Shown here piece by piece: positions 25,784 through 36,238 of a DNA stretch of 64,000 nt (its first letter is position 1; every line of letters begins with the position of its first letter). The notes beneath the pieces were generated by a model. The model saw only the letters and a list, made by a program, of their open reading frames with translations, was not told the origin of the DNA and did not search any database. Origin of the DNA: Algoriphagus lacus (GTDB lineage Bacteria > Bacteroidota > Bacteroidia > Cytophagales > Cyclobacteriaceae); NCBI RefSeq assembly GCF_003583985.1, contig NZ_QXML01000006.1, positions 1-64,000 on the forward strand. The letters run 5' to 3'. The position numbers and the translations under genes were made by a program.

Positions 25784-26650
25784 TCTATGAATATCCGATT
25801 CAGTGTATTTCGGGGTTCCTCCTTTTTGAGTAGCCACAAACGCTCCAATTTTGCAGGCAAAATCCAAAATTTCCTCTGGTGACTTTTCATCCAGATAAGT
25901 TTTGATAAAACCGCTCAGAAACGCATCTCCAGCACCAATGGAATCCTGAACCTGCACTTTGTACCCTGGATGTTGGGTGATTTTCCCTTTTTGGTAGATG
26001 ATTGCACCTTTGGATCCCCGGGTTATACAAATGATTTCCATAGGAAAATGCTGATCCAAATGGAAGCAAAGCCCCTCGATAGTGGGTTCGGTTTTGAAGT
26101 AATCCGCAAAGATTTCCAATTCGTCTTCATTGATCTTGAGTACATCAGCAAATCCAAGAAGAGTTTCGATCACTTCAAAATCATAAAACGGAGGCCGGAG
26201 ATTGGCATCGAATATCCTCAGCGTTGGGTGGCGAAGGAGTTTGATCAGGGTTTTGAGACTTTCTGTATTGCGCACACCGAGGGTACCAAAGACGAAAGCA
26301 TCTGCTTCCTCGACGACTTGATCCAGCGTTTCATTCCATTCGATAAAATCCCAGGCAACCGGAGAGACAATGCTGTACTTGATGTTTTCCGGATCGGTGG
26401 TGTCCACTAAAACTCTGGAAGTTTCATGCTCCGGGTTGATTTGGATCAGATCAAGGGGAAGGTCAAATTCCCTGAGGAAACTCAGCAATTTGAATCCGTC
26501 TTCATCCTTACCCACAGCTGAAATCAGGCGGGAATTCAACCCTAATTGGTGAAGATTGAGAGCGACATTCATGGGAGCGCCACCGGCCACCGGTCCGGTT
26601 GGCAAGCAATCCCAAAGCATTTCTCCAAATATTACGACGTTATCCCGCAT
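25775..26650 (-). CDS. PfkB-family carbohydrate kinase, probable fructokinase
   Basis: 291 residues. FGEMLWDCLPTG and GGAPMNVALNLHQLG form the sugar-binding start of PfkB kinases, and DSIGAGDAFLSGF is the C-terminal signature with the catalytic base Asp and anion hole. The FGEMLWD opening is typical of bacterial fructokinases. It overlaps the sugar-porter gene by 11 bases and follows it, so sugar import and phosphorylation are expressed together. Phosphorylates a free hexose, most likely fructose, with ATP in the cytoplasm. The final Ile-Gln-stop lies in the heptad array at 25674-25783. Confidence 0.88.
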   Translation of the reverse strand: MRDNVVIFGEMLWDCLPTGPVAGGAPMNVALNLHQLGLNSRLISAVGKDEDGFKLLSFLREFDLPLDLIQINPEHETSRVLVDTTDPENIKYSIVSPVAWDFIEWNETLDQVVEEADAFVFGTLGVRNTESLKTLIKLLRHPTLRIFDANLRPPFYDFEVIETLLGFADVLKINEDELEIFADYFKTEPTIEGLCFHLDQHFPMEIICITRGSKGAIIYQKGKITQHPGYKVQVQDSIGAGDAFLSGFIKTYLDEKSPEEILDFACKIGAFVATQKGGTPKYTESDIHRIQ

Positions 26651-27986
26651 TGCTTTTTTGTAAGTCTTGTTGAATTTCCTCCAGTGATCTTCCTCTGGTT
26701 TCCGGCATTTTAAACATCACCCAAAGCAGTTGACAGATCATCATGGCGCAAAAGAAGGCGAAGATATACCCCGGTCCAAAACTGTTGGCAAAGAAAGGAA
26801 AAACGTTTGCGATCACGGCTGCAAGAATCCAATGGGTAAAGGATCCCAAGGATTGCCCATAGGCCCGAAGTTCATTGGGGAACATTTCGGAAATAAACAC
26901 CCAAATTACGGCGCCTTGTCCCACGGCGTGAGAGGCAATGAATCCGAAGACAAAAATCGGCAGCCAAAATGGAGAAATCCCCGGACCAAGAAAATTGTAA
27001 GCCATCAGGGTCAGGGAAATGATGTATCCAAAAGAACCGATGTACATGAGTTTTTTCCTCCCCAATCGGTCAATCAGATAGAGTCCAAGAAAGGTGGCGA
27101 CCAAGTTTACCAAGCCGATTCCGATAGTGGAAATCAGGGCATTTTCAGTGGATATGCCTGCCATTTCGAATATTCTCGGAGCAAAATAAATGATTGCATT
27201 GATGCCTGACACCTGATTGAAAAAGGCGATCAGGATCGCAAGCAAGGTGCTGGAGAAGAATCTCGGGCTAAACAGGACTCCGAATCCTGCTTTTTGTTTG
27301 ATGCTTTTTTCTTCTTCGATCGCCATTCGGATGGCTTCATCCACTCCGTCAGGATCGGTTCGAGTCAATATCTCACGTGCTTTGACGTGATCCTTGAATT
27401 TGGCTATCAGCCATCTTGGACTTTCCGGGATGCTGAAAATCATCACACTGTATATCAAGGCCGGGACTCCTTCCACGCCCAGCATCCATCTCCAGTCTTC
27501 CGGTATTTCAGCTGTTCCGATGATATAGTTGGAGACGTAGGCCATCACGATTCCAAAGACAATGTTGAATTGGTATAAGGCAACCAATAAACCTCTGTTT
27601 TTAGCGGGTGCAATTTCAGAAATGTACATCGGGGCTACCACAGATGAAGCTCCTACACCCAATCCTCCCAAAAATCTAAAAAACGTGAAGGAGGTGAAAT
27701 CCCAGGCTATTCCCGAACCTATCGCTGAAACAAAGTAGAAAACCCCTATCCAAAGCAAGCTTTTCTTTCTACCCCATCGGTCGGCAGGAATTCCTCCCAA
27801 CAGCGCTCCAATTACTGTTCCGTAAAGTGCTGAGGCAATGGCCAGTCCATGCATCCAGTCACTGAGTTGCCAAACTTCCTGAATTGCTCGCTCTGCACCG
27901 GAAATTACGGCAGTATCAAAGCCAAATAAAAAGCCGCCCAAAGCGGCCGTGAGGGAGACAAAAAAGGCGTATCGGTTGGTTGCCAT
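26640..27986 (-). CDS. MFS sugar porter (sugar/H+ symporter family)
   Basis: 448 residues with twelve membrane helices and the full set of sugar-porter signatures: GGFLFGFDTAVISGA in helix 1, DRWGRKK and DRLGRKK after helices 2 and 8, IPESPRWLI after helix 6, NQVSGINAIIYFAP in helix 7 and PETRGRSLEEI at the C-terminus. It brings a monosaccharide across the inner membrane. The overlapping downstream kinase gene suggests fructose or a related hexose. The 163-bp upstream region is shared with the divergent icmF gene. Confidence 0.92.
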   Translation of the reverse strand: MATNRYAFFVSLTAALGGFLFGFDTAVISGAERAIQEVWQLSDWMHGLAIASALYGTVIGALLGGIPADRWGRKKSLLWIGVFYFVSAIGSGIAWDFTSFTFFRFLGGLGVGASSVVAPMYISEIAPAKNRGLLVALYQFNIVFGIVMAYVSNYIIGTAEIPEDWRWMLGVEGVPALIYSVMIFSIPESPRWLIAKFKDHVKAREILTRTDPDGVDEAIRMAIEEEKSIKQKAGFGVLFSPRFFSSTLLAILIAFFNQVSGINAIIYFAPRIFEMAGISTENALISTIGIGLVNLVATFLGLYLIDRLGRKKLMYIGSFGYIISLTLMAYNFLGPGISPFWLPIFVFGFIASHAVGQGAVIWVFISEMFPNELRAYGQSLGSFTHWILAAVIANVFPFFANSFGPGYIFAFFCAMMICQLLWVMFKMPETRGRSLEEIQQDLQKSNAG

Positions 27987-28149
27987 GAACTATTTAGGGT
28001 CGATTGATTCACTAAACTAAGGAGAAGGATCACAATTCAAAACCCTGCAAGGGTTAATTTTCTTATATTCGCGGGCACAAAAAACCAGGCTTTACCTGCC
28101 TAATTTTTGTTTAAACTGAACCTACTAAGAAAATATAAACCCAAAAGTC

Positions 28150-31100
28150 ATGACTACCACGACTGAGATTTACAAACCAAAAAACCACATCCGAATCGTC
28201 ACGGCGGCTTCGCTGTTTGACGGACATGATGCGGCGATCAACATCATGCGACGGATCATACAGTCGACCGGATGTGAGGTGATTCACTTGGGCCACAACC
28301 GATCGGTTCAGGAAATTGTGGACTGCGCCATTCAGGAAGATGTTCAGGCCATCGCAATTACTTCTTATCAGGGAGGACACGTCGAGTTTTTTAAATACAT
28401 GCATGATTTGCTTCGCGAAAGGGGAGCAGGTCACATTAAAATTTTCGGAGGGGGAGGAGGAACTATCCTTCCTGAGGAAATCAAGGAACTTCATGGCTAC
28501 GGCATCACCAGAATTTATGCCCCGGATGATGGACGCGCCATGGGCCTTCAAGGCATGATCAATGATTTGGTGAGGAAGTGTGATTTTCCGATCGGAGATG
28601 AATTGCCCGAGGGTTTTGCTTTGTCAAAAGAAAACAATGAACATGTCGCCCGAGCCATTTCGGCGTTTGAGAATTTCCCCGAAAAGTCTACGGCTTTGTT
28701 GGAGACGGTAAGAAAGCAAAGCAAATCTTCCCAAACTCCCGTCCTTGGGATAACCGGAACGGGCGGGGCAGGAAAGTCTTCCTTGGTCGACGAATTGGTG
28801 CGAAGATTCATTATTGATTTTGAAGATAAAACACTGGCAATCATATCCGTAGATCCTTCCAAGCGTAAAACAGGTGGAGCTCTTTTGGGCGACCGAATCC
28901 GAATGAATGCCATCCATCATCCACGGGTTTTCATGCGCTCCTTGGCTACACGACAGTCCAATTTGGCACTTTCCAAATACGTTCAGGATGCTGTGGACAC
29001 CGTAAAAGCAGCTGGATTTGATCTGGTGATCCTTGAAACCTCCGGTATTGGACAGTCCGACACGGAGATCATTGAGCATTCCGATTTATCGCTTTACGTG
29101 ATGACTCCGGAGTATGGAGCAGCTTCCCAGTTGGAGAAAATCGACATGCTGGACTTTGCGGATGTGATTGCCCTCAACAAATTTGACAAGCGGGGTGCAC
29201 TCGATGCCATCCGTGATGTGAAAAAACAATACAAGCGCAATCACAACCTGTGGGATATCGAGGACGAGCAAATTCCGGTTTTTGGAACCATCGCTTCCCA
29301 GTTTAATGATCCCGGAATGAATCAGCTTTACCGGGCGATCATTGCCAAAGTAAATGAGAAATTCAACGGTTGGGAAAGCAGTTTTGAGCTGACCGCAGGG
29401 ACTTCCGAAAAGATTTACATCATTCCTCCCGCCCGTACGCGCTACCTAAGCGAAATCACAGAAAACAACCGAAACTACGACCGTTGGGTAGAGGAGCAGA
29501 AGGAGATCGCTCAGCAACTCTACAGCATTCAAAAATCCATGGAAGCGGTCAAAGCAACGAAAGTGGCCGACCAAGATCGACTGATCAAAGAACTACAGGA
29601 GGTTTATGCTCAGGTTGAACTCAATCTTGATCCCAAAAACAAAAAATGGCTGGAAGAATGGCCCACAGAAGCTGCCAAATACGGAGATGATTTCTATGTG
29701 TTCAAAGTCAGAGACAAGGAAATCAAAATCCAAACCTATACTGCCTCACTTTCCAATTCCAGAATTCCAAAAGTAGCCCTTCCTAAATATGAGGCCTGGG
29801 GCGAGCTGTTGAAGTGGGGCTTGAGAGAAAATGTCCCCGGTCAATTCCCTTACACTGCCGGGGTGTTTCCGTTCAAACGGGAAGGGGAAGATCCTACCCG
29901 AATGTTTGCAGGGGAAGGAGGACCGGAGCGTACCAACAAACGATTCCACTACGTGTCCAAGGATATGCCGGCAAAGCGACTATCCACTGCATTTGACTCG
30001 GTGACTTTATACGGTGAGGACCCCGATTACCGTCCGGATATTTATGGAAAAATCGGAAACTCAGGTGTAAACGTCTGCTGTCTGGATGATGCCAAAAAGC
30101 TGTATTCAGGTTTTAACTTGGTTGATCCGATGACTTCGGTATCCATGACGATCAATGGTCCTGCTGCGACGATGACGGCATTTTTTATGAATGCTGCGAT
30201 TGATCAGCAGTGTGAGGTTTACATTAAAGCAAACGGTCTCGAGGCTGAAGTTCAAGCAAGAATTGAAGCAATCTATAAGCAAAAAGGCCTTCCTAGACCA
30301 ACTTATAACGGTGTCATTCCTGACGGAAACGATGGCTTGGGCTTAATGCTATTGGGTGTCACAGGAGATCAGGTTCTGCCAAAAGAGATCTATGAAAAAA
30401 TAAAAGCCGATACGCTTTCCAAAGTTCGGGGTACAGTACAGGCAGATATCCTGAAAGAAGATCAGGCACAGAATACCTGTATTTTCTCCACTGAATTTTC
30501 CCTTCGACTGATGGGAGATGTTCAGCAGTATTTTATTGATCAGAAAGTCCGCAATTTCTATTCGGTTTCCATTTCGGGTTACCACATCGCCGAGGCAGGT
30601 GCCAATCCGATCACTCAACTGGCATTGACCCTTTCCAATGGATTTACCTACGTGGAGTATTACGTTTCCAGAGGGATGAATGTCAACGATTTTGCACCCA
30701 ACCTTTCATTCTTTTTTTCCAACGGAATTGATCCGGAGTATGCGGTTATCGGCCGCGTAGCCAGAAGGATTTGGGCCAAAGCCATGAAACTGAAGTATGG
30801 TGCCAATGAGCGCTCCCAGATGCTGAAGTACCACATCCAGACTTCCGGTCGATCCCTTCACGCACAGGAAATCGACTTCAATGACATCCGAACTACGTTA
30901 CAAGCTTTGTATGCGATCTATGACAATTGCAACTCCCTGCATACCAATGCCTACGATGAAGCGATCACCACTCCAACTGAAGCATCGGTTCGTCGGGCGA
31001 TGGCTATTCAGTTGATTATCAATAAGGAATTGGGTTTGGCTAAAAACGAAAATCCACTACAGGGAGCGTTCATCATCGAGGAATTGACCGACTTGGTGGA

Positions 31101-31527
31101 GGAGGCTGTTTATACTGAGTTTGATCGAATCACGGAAAGAGGCGGGGTACTTGGGGCGATGGAAACCATGTATCAACGTGGGAAAATCCAGGAAGAGAGT
31201 CTTCACTATGAGATGCTTAAGCATACCGGGGAATATCCAATCATCGGAGTAAACACCTTCCTTTCTTCTGACGGTTCGCCTACGATCACACCGGGTGAGG
31301 TAATTCGCGCTACTCAGGAGGAAAAAGAAGCTCAGATTCAAACATTGAGGAACTTACACCGAACTTATGAAGGTTTGGAGAACGAGCAACTGATGACTTT
31401 GAGAAAAGCAGCGGTGAACAATGAGAACGTTTTTGCCCGATTGATGGAAGCCGCGAAGTATTGTTCTTTGGGACAGATTACCCATGCACTTTATGAGGTT
31501 GGCGGTCAGTATCGAAGGAATATGTGA
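28150..31527 (+). CDS. icmF: Fused isobutyryl-CoA mutase IcmF
   Basis: 1125 residues with the characteristic IcmF order. Residues about 10-145 are the coenzyme B12 domain, with [10 protein letters not shown] placing the cobalt-ligand His at 26. Residues about 195-420 form a MeaB/MeaI-type GTPase chaperone with Walker [13 protein letters not shown] and the NKFDKRGA base-recognition motif. A linker leads to the methylmalonyl-CoA-mutase-like TIM barrel (about 545-1125, with [14 protein letters not shown] and the IAEAGANP segment). It interconverts isobutyryl-CoA and n-butyryl-CoA, and some members act on pivalyl-CoA. The domain order differs from two-subunit methylmalonyl-CoA mutase. Cytoplasmic. 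Confidence 0.96.
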   Translation: MTTTTEIYKPKNHIRIVTAASLFDGHDAAINIMRRIIQSTGCEVIHLGHNRSVQEIVDCAIQEDVQAIAITSYQGGHVEFFKYMHDLLRERGAGHIKIFGGGGGTILPEEIKELHGYGITRIYAPDDGRAMGLQGMINDLVRKCDFPIGDELPEGFALSKENNEHVARAISAFENFPEKSTALLETVRKQSKSSQTPVLGITGTGGAGKSSLVDELVRRFIIDFEDKTLAIISVDPSKRKTGGALLGDRIRMNAIHHPRVFMRSLATRQSNLALSKYVQDAVDTVKAAGFDLVILETSGIGQSDTEIIEHSDLSLYVMTPEYGAASQLEKIDMLDFADVIALNKFDKRGALDAIRDVKKQYKRNHNLWDIEDEQIPVFGTIASQFNDPGMNQLYRAIIAKVNEKFNGWESSFELTAGTSEKIYIIPPARTRYLSEITENNRNYDRWVEEQKEIAQQLYSIQKSMEAVKATKVADQDRLIKELQEVYAQVELNLDPKNKKWLEEWPTEAAKYGDDFYVFKVRDKEIKIQTYTASLSNSRIPKVALPKYEAWGELLKWGLRENVPGQFPYTAGVFPFKREGEDPTRMFAGEGGPERTNKRFHYVSKDMPAKRLSTAFDSVTLYGEDPDYRPDIYGKIGNSGVNVCCLDDAKKLYSGFNLVDPMTSVSMTINGPAATMTAFFMNAAIDQQCEVYIKANGLEAEVQARIEAIYKQKGLPRPTYNGVIPDGNDGLGLMLLGVTGDQVLPKEIYEKIKADTLSKVRGTVQADILKEDQAQNTCIFSTEFSLRLMGDVQQYFIDQKVRNFYSVSISGYHIAEAGANPITQLALTLSNGFTYVEYYVSRGMNVNDFAPNLSFFFSNGIDPEYAVIGRVARRIWAKAMKLKYGANERSQMLKYHIQTSGRSLHAQEIDFNDIRTTLQALYAIYDNCNSLHTNAYDEAITTPTEASVRRAMAIQLIINKELGLAKNENPLQGAFIIEELTDLVEEAVYTEFDRITERGGVLGAMETMYQRGKIQEESLHYEMLKHTGEYPIIGVNTFLSSDGSPTITPGEVIRATQEEKEAQIQTLRNLHRTYEGLENEQLMTLRKAAVNNENVFARLMEAAKYCSLGQITHALYEVGGQYRRNM

Positions 31528-31655
31528 TCAAGATGGGAAGAGTCCGATTTTGGATTTTGATTTAAATATCAAAGTGATTGGATATAATGTGATGGTTTAA
31601 AATAAGCCGCATGGACTTGTTTAAGCATCGCTATAAATAAAAACATAATTAGAAA

Positions 31656-32075
31656 ATGGCAAATAAGCGAAACGTCACGGTCCGCATGAAGGCGGATTTG
31701 GAATATGAGGCCCGGAATGCCCAGGGCAATCTCGTCAATATCGATATGTATGATCCTGAGCACAAGCATGCTCAATCTCCCATGGATTTGCTCCTATCTG
31801 CATTGGGTGGTTGTGCTTCGGTCGATGCAGTTTTGATGATGAAGAAAAAGCGACGGGATATCGTGGACTTCTTTTTGGAGGTGGAAGGGACCCGAAACGA
31901 TGGAGTTCCGGCATTCTACACAGATATCGAGCTGAAGTTTATTTTGGTATCTCCCAATGCAACGGAGGAGGAATTTGCGAAAGTAGTGGCCCTTTCCGTG
32001 GAGAAATATTGCTCGGTGGCGTCTTCGTTAAAGTCAACTATTACCTTCAAATCAGAGGTGAGAAAACCCGAATGA
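31656..32075 (+). CDS. OsmC-family protein
   Basis: 139 residues. The family pattern is clear: LDLEYEAR-like first strands, SPMDLLLSALGGCASVDAVLMM with the first redox Cys in the central helix, and VEKYCSVASSLKST with the second Cys. OsmC/Ohr proteins reduce organic hydroperoxides with thiols. The form without the Ohr-specific Arg pattern (YhfA-like) has uncertain substrates. Its stop overlaps the start of a small downstream gene by four bases, so the two are translated together. Cytoplasmic. Confidence 0.9.
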   Translation: MANKRNVTVRMKADLEYEARNAQGNLVNIDMYDPEHKHAQSPMDLLLSALGGCASVDAVLMMKKKRRDIVDFFLEVEGTRNDGVPAFYTDIELKFILVSPNATEEEFAKVVALSVEKYCSVASSLKSTITFKSEVRKPE

Positions 32076-32311
32076 GAGTCGTAAAAGAATTGATCCGGGA
32101 GGAAGTACGCATCAGTATTTTCTCCTGGAACAATAAATATATCATCAAATTTGAGCTTGGGCCGATGGAGCAGACTTTCAAGCTTAGCGAGACCGACGTT
32201 TTGGAAGAATCGGATTTGGATTCCTTTTTGGACGGTGAATTTTTTGAAAAAGTGAAAGGTCGCTTTGAGGAAATGGGGAAAACTTTTCGTTCACAGCTGG
32301 AAAATCTTTAA
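32072..32311 (+). CDS. Small protein coupled to the OsmC gene, function unknown
   Basis: 79 residues from an ATG at 32072 that overlaps the OsmC stop (ATGA). A longer frame exists upstream but lies inside osmC. Three predicted beta strands (VRISIFSWNNKYIIKFELG, EQTFKLSE) are followed by an acidic helix and a helix KVKGRFEEMGKTFRSQLE. There is no signal peptide, membrane segment or known motif. The tight coupling suggests a partner or modifier of the OsmC protein, but this is only positional evidence. Similar small genes behind osmC would support it. Confidence 0.72.
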   Translation: MRVVKELIREEVRISIFSWNNKYIIKFELGPMEQTFKLSETDVLEESDLDSFLDGEFFEKVKGRFEEMGKTFRSQLENL

Positions 32312-32334
32312 TTTCCCTGAAACCAAGATTACGC

Positions 32335-33348
32335 ATGAATCTTTTTAGGGTCACGACCATTGTTTTTTTAGCCATGTTGATTACTGTCGGCTGCACTACT
32401 CAACAGGAAAAAAGTCCGGAGGAGAAGCTTCAAAAAATTAAATCTTTGATTCAGGAAATGGAATTGGAGGGCCAAGAGATGAGCAATAGATTGGATTCTG
32501 TAGCCCATTTTTATCAAGATCTCCTGGCAAAAAAGGATTCCTTGTTAAAAAATCCGGCTCCCAATCCGTACAATTTTGAAGGACCTTTTTCTACTAATTT
32601 ACCCGGTCAGGATTCTTCACTCAGCTCGATCATCATTCTTAATACCACTCCGGATCGGCAAAAGGCCATGCAAGAGGTGCAGATGACTAATTCACTTGAT
32701 AGTGTTTTTAGGGATTTTATTCAGAAAAATCCCATTGCAGTTCAGATTTACTCCAATTCATCGATGCAGGTCAGCCGGGTTTATCCCTCTTATGACGCCA
32801 AAAATATTGTTGACCCAAACATTGATGTGAAGGAATTCAACTTTTATTATGAGGCTGACCTTGCCCATAATCCTGGAAAGGGAGTCGTATGGATTCCGGA
32901 TGCTTACATAGATCCAGCCGGAAAAGGATGGATTTTATCTTTGGTTCATCCTGTTTATGACGGGCAAAACCTTTTTGCGGTAGTAGGTGTGGATTTTACC
33001 GTAAGCGATATCATCCAAAACTACCTCGAGTCCATGGAGGGAGAGTTTATTTTGGTCAATGAAAAAGGGGATATTGTTGCAGGAAAGGCTAATGCGATTG
33101 AGGCGTTTAGTATGCCGCCACTGAAAAACCATGTGTACCGGGAAACTGTGCAATCGGATAATTTTAGAATCTCTGACTTTAATATTTTCAACAGTAAGAG
33201 CAGAGAGGTGAGAAAAATGGCTCAGTCCTTTCTTTTGGACAAAAGAAATCATTTTGATTTCATTGAGGAACCCAATCTGAATGAAGCTGTTTGTATGCGG
33301 TTTTCTCAAATCGGATGGTTTTTGATTGAACTATTCCCCAATATCTGA
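32335..33348 (+). CDS. Exported Cache-like sensor lipoprotein
   Basis: 337 residues. The N-terminus is a signal sequence with a Cys at position 20 (MLITVGCTT), an imperfect lipobox, so a lipoprotein is likely. A short coiled coil (about 30-70) leads to a globular part. Its GVVWIPDAYIDPAGKGWILSL, VHPVYDGQNLFAVVGVDFT and IQNYLESMEGEFILVNEKG pattern is that of the ligand-binding PDC/Cache domains of chemoreceptors and kinases (known examples bind amino acids or organic acids). It has no signalling domain of its own. Its stop overlaps the ATG of a hybrid histidine kinase (TGATG), so it probably senses for that kinase. Confidence 0.75.
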   Translation: MNLFRVTTIVFLAMLITVGCTTQQEKSPEEKLQKIKSLIQEMELEGQEMSNRLDSVAHFYQDLLAKKDSLLKNPAPNPYNFEGPFSTNLPGQDSSLSSIIILNTTPDRQKAMQEVQMTNSLDSVFRDFIQKNPIAVQIYSNSSMQVSRVYPSYDAKNIVDPNIDVKEFNFYYEADLAHNPGKGVVWIPDAYIDPAGKGWILSLVHPVYDGQNLFAVVGVDFTVSDIIQNYLESMEGEFILVNEKGDIVAGKANAIEAFSMPPLKNHVYRETVQSDNFRISDFNIFNSKSREVRKMAQSFLLDKRNHFDFIEEPNLNEAVCMRFSQIGWFLIELFPNI

Positions 33349-36200
33349 TGGTGCCCAATTTCATAGACCGATCCAATTTCTGGCTGACCACAGTGGTCGG
33401 ATCAGTTTTGGTGGTGTTGGTGATTGCTTTGGGGTTTAGTTTTTTCAAGGCAATATTCAACGCGCAAATAGATTCGAGAAAAGAGTTTTTAACCAAACAA
33501 ACCGAATTGGCTGCCAGAGGACTGGAAACCGAACTTAATCGATTTGAAGAGGAATCCCGGTTTTTATTGATCTATCTGGAGGAACCCGGGTTGGACGAGG
33601 AGGATTATCGGGATGAGTTCACCATCGCCACGAGACGGACATTTACTAATTTTCCCCAATTGATTGATACCATTTGGGTGGATTTAAAAGATTCCGTCTT
33701 GGTTTTCACGCTGACAGATCGAAATGATTTTTTAAGGATGAGATCGGTTTCCGGATTTCCTTCTGATTTGAAAGAAAATCGGGTTTTGGTTGAGGGTAAT
33801 TCAGGTTTTAGAGTCTTGTATTCCACTGATTTTCAAAATTTTTCCAGGGAATATGTGGCAAATTTTTATCTCAATCCAGGAGGTGAAAAATTCCTGTTTT
33901 ACAACTCTGAATTATTGAGCCTGAATCCCCGTGAAAACAGACCATTGATCCAATTGGCGGAAGCAGACCTAAAGGAAATTAATAATGACATTGGGCTTGG
34001 GTTAAAAGGTTTTTATGAAGTAAGCTGGAAAGAAGGCGATAAGGAGGTAAGTGGGATATTGGCCCAGTATCCGTTTTCTTACGGCGATTCCAGCTTCCCC
34101 ACTTCGCTGGTTTTTATGTTCCCTGTTGAGGGGCTCACTACGGGAATTTACAGTGCTTATTTGTTTTTATTCTTGGGAATTGCCGTTCTAATGGTTGGTA
34201 CGGTGACTTTCTTTATCATTTCACTAAAAGGAAACCTGGATTCAGTTAAAATCCAAGAGGAAAACCTGAAGGAGATTTCACGGCTTTTTGAGCAACAGAA
34301 TCTGTTGCTCAAGGAATTGAGAGGCTTTGTTTTTTTCCATGATTTCAGAGGAGAAATTACTAAAGTCAGTGATGAAGTGGAGGTTGTGCTGGGACATTCC
34401 AAAACGGATTTTATTAATGCCTTTAAAGCCGAATCAACCCATTCCGATGCCAACAAAGTCAAGGAACAAACCATTCAAGCCCTCATGGGGAAAAAGGAGT
34501 TCGTTGATTTTGAACATGATTTTACCAAGCCCAATGGTGAAAAGATCAGGGTTCGAATTTTTGAAAAATTGATTTTTGATGAGAACGGTAGATTTTCAGG
34601 CGGGATGGGGATATGCACAGACATTACCGATCAATACCTTTCCCGGCAGGAAACGATACAAAGCGAAAACCGGCTAAGGACACTGATCAACAATATTCCG
34701 GACACCATTTTCATTTATGACAACGAGGGAAGAGTCCTTGATTTTCATGTTCAGGACAAGAAGAACCTCCTTGAGCCTGCTAAAAACACGTTGGGAAAAT
34801 CCCTCAAAGAATTTGTTCCCCATGGCCAGACTGATGAAGTAGTTCGGGTCTTCCAGCTTGCCAGAAACACCAAGAAAATCCAGACAACTGACGTGGTCTG
34901 GCATAGCCCGATAGGAGAAAAGCACTTTGAGATGCGGTTTTTTCCCTTGGATGAAAATAAGGTCATGTCCATTTCTAAAGACATTACCAGCCAAAAAATC
35001 TGGGAAAGGGGTTTGGTAGAAGCAATGAATGCCTCCGACCAAGCAAGCAGGGCAAAGTCGGAATTCCTTGCCAATATGAGTCATGAAATCAGGACTCCAA
35101 TGAACGGATTATTGGGGATTATTGACTTGTTGGAAAGTACCAACCTCAACAAGATTCAAAAGCAGTATGTGGATATTATTAAGAATTCAGGCAATTCGCT
35201 GCTAAATATTATTCGGGATATTCTAGACTATTCAAAAATAGAATCCGGGAAAATTGAAATTCAGACTTCCGTTTTCGATCCGATTAGTGAACTGAAAAAT
35301 CAGATTGAGATTCTGTCTGGGATTGCAAAAAAGAAGGAGATTAAGTTGGAGGTGGACTATGGGGGAGTTGAAAGGATAAATCTGGAAGCGGATAAGGGGA
35401 AGATCAATCAGGTACTACTTAACCTGATTGGAAATGCGGTAAAATTCACCCCGGAAAAAGGATCCGTAAAGGTGGAAATGGAGTTAAATCTGGTGGATGA
35501 GCACTTTTATTTTCTATCCTACACGATATCGGATACCGGAATTGGGATTCCAAAAGAGCATCTCGACCACCTAACAGATCCTTTCTATCAGGTGGAAAGC
35601 TCCAATACACGAACCTATCAGGGTACTGGACTGGGATTGGCAATTGCCAAAAAGATTATTGAATTGCTTGGCGGAGAATTGGAAATCAGCAGTGAGGCTG
35701 GAAAAGGATCTGTTTTTAGCTTTTCGGTATTGGTAAGAAAGGCAGAGCAATCAAACCAAACTCAGGAGAAAGAGGAGTTGACTTGGAGGGACATTAAAGA
35801 AATGGGGACTGTTTTCCCTTTGAGAATATTATTGGCAGAGGACAATGATTTGAACCTCCAGCTTATGACCTTGATGTTTCAGCAGCTTGGATTCCAGTTT
35901 GAGGTTGCGAAAAATGGAGCAGAAGTGTTGGATAAGATTAAAAGCCAGGATTTTGATGTGGTACTGATGGATGTTCAGATGCCAATTATGAATGGGCTGG
36001 AGGCTACCCGGGCGATCCGTTCGATGGAAGGGAAGGACCATGTTATCATTATTGGTCTTTCGGCAAATGTTTTCGAAGAGGACCAGAAGAAAGCATTGGA
36101 TTCAGGAATGAATGATTACCTCACCAAACCTATCCGGCTCGCGGCATTGGCTGATAAGCTTGAATTTTATTATCGAAAAGTGAGGGAACGGGAGGGATAG
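33348..36200 (+). CDS. Hybrid sensor histidine kinase with PAS domains and a receiver
   Basis: 950 residues. Membrane helices at about 13-35 and 267-292 enclose an extracytoplasmic domain. Two PAS domains follow (about 318-425 and 440-550), then HisKA with NMSHEIRTP (phospho-acceptor His579), an HATPase with GNAVKFTPEKG, DTGIGIP and GTGLGLAIAKK, and a receiver (about 824-945) with LLAEDND, the phospho-acceptor Asp875 in VVLMDVQMP, and the final Lys of YLTKP. There is no DNA-binding output, so phosphate probably passes to a separate Hpt protein or regulator. Coupled by TGATG to the sensor lipoprotein gene. A shared terminator follows. Confidence 0.93.
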   Translation: MVPNFIDRSNFWLTTVVGSVLVVLVIALGFSFFKAIFNAQIDSRKEFLTKQTELAARGLETELNRFEEESRFLLIYLEEPGLDEEDYRDEFTIATRRTFTNFPQLIDTIWVDLKDSVLVFTLTDRNDFLRMRSVSGFPSDLKENRVLVEGNSGFRVLYSTDFQNFSREYVANFYLNPGGEKFLFYNSELLSLNPRENRPLIQLAEADLKEINNDIGLGLKGFYEVSWKEGDKEVSGILAQYPFSYGDSSFPTSLVFMFPVEGLTTGIYSAYLFLFLGIAVLMVGTVTFFIISLKGNLDSVKIQEENLKEISRLFEQQNLLLKELRGFVFFHDFRGEITKVSDEVEVVLGHSKTDFINAFKAESTHSDANKVKEQTIQALMGKKEFVDFEHDFTKPNGEKIRVRIFEKLIFDENGRFSGGMGICTDITDQYLSRQETIQSENRLRTLINNIPDTIFIYDNEGRVLDFHVQDKKNLLEPAKNTLGKSLKEFVPHGQTDEVVRVFQLARNTKKIQTTDVVWHSPIGEKHFEMRFFPLDENKVMSISKDITSQKIWERGLVEAMNASDQASRAKSEFLANMSHEIRTPMNGLLGIIDLLESTNLNKIQKQYVDIIKNSGNSLLNIIRDILDYSKIESGKIEIQTSVFDPISELKNQIEILSGIAKKKEIKLEVDYGGVERINLEADKGKINQVLLNLIGNAVKFTPEKGSVKVEMELNLVDEHFYFLSYTISDTGIGIPKEHLDHLTDPFYQVESSNTRTYQGTGLGLAIAKKIIELLGGELEISSEAGKGSVFSFSVLVRKAEQSNQTQEKEELTWRDIKEMGTVFPLRILLAEDNDLNLQLMTLMFQQLGFQFEVAKNGAEVLDKIKSQDFDVVLMDVQMPIMNGLEATRAIRSMEGKDHVIIIGLSANVFEEDQKKALDSGMNDYLTKPIRLAALADKLEFYYRKVREREG

Positions 36201-36206
36201 AAATTA

Positions 36207-36234
36207 AAATGGCTCCGAATTTTCGGAGCCATTT
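36207..36234. terminator. Bidirectional terminator between convergent kinase and E2 genes
   Basis: AAATGGCTCCGA pairs with TCGGAGCCATTT (12 bp) around a 4-base loop, in the 38-bp gap between stops at 36200 and 36239. T-rich on both strands. Confidence 0.8.
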
Positions 36235-36238
36235 GCAT

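Noticed and set aside
28030..28149. Possible cobalamin riboswitch before icmF
   Set aside because: Only small hairpins (AACCCT/AGGGTT) are seen; the conserved B12-box sequence is absent.
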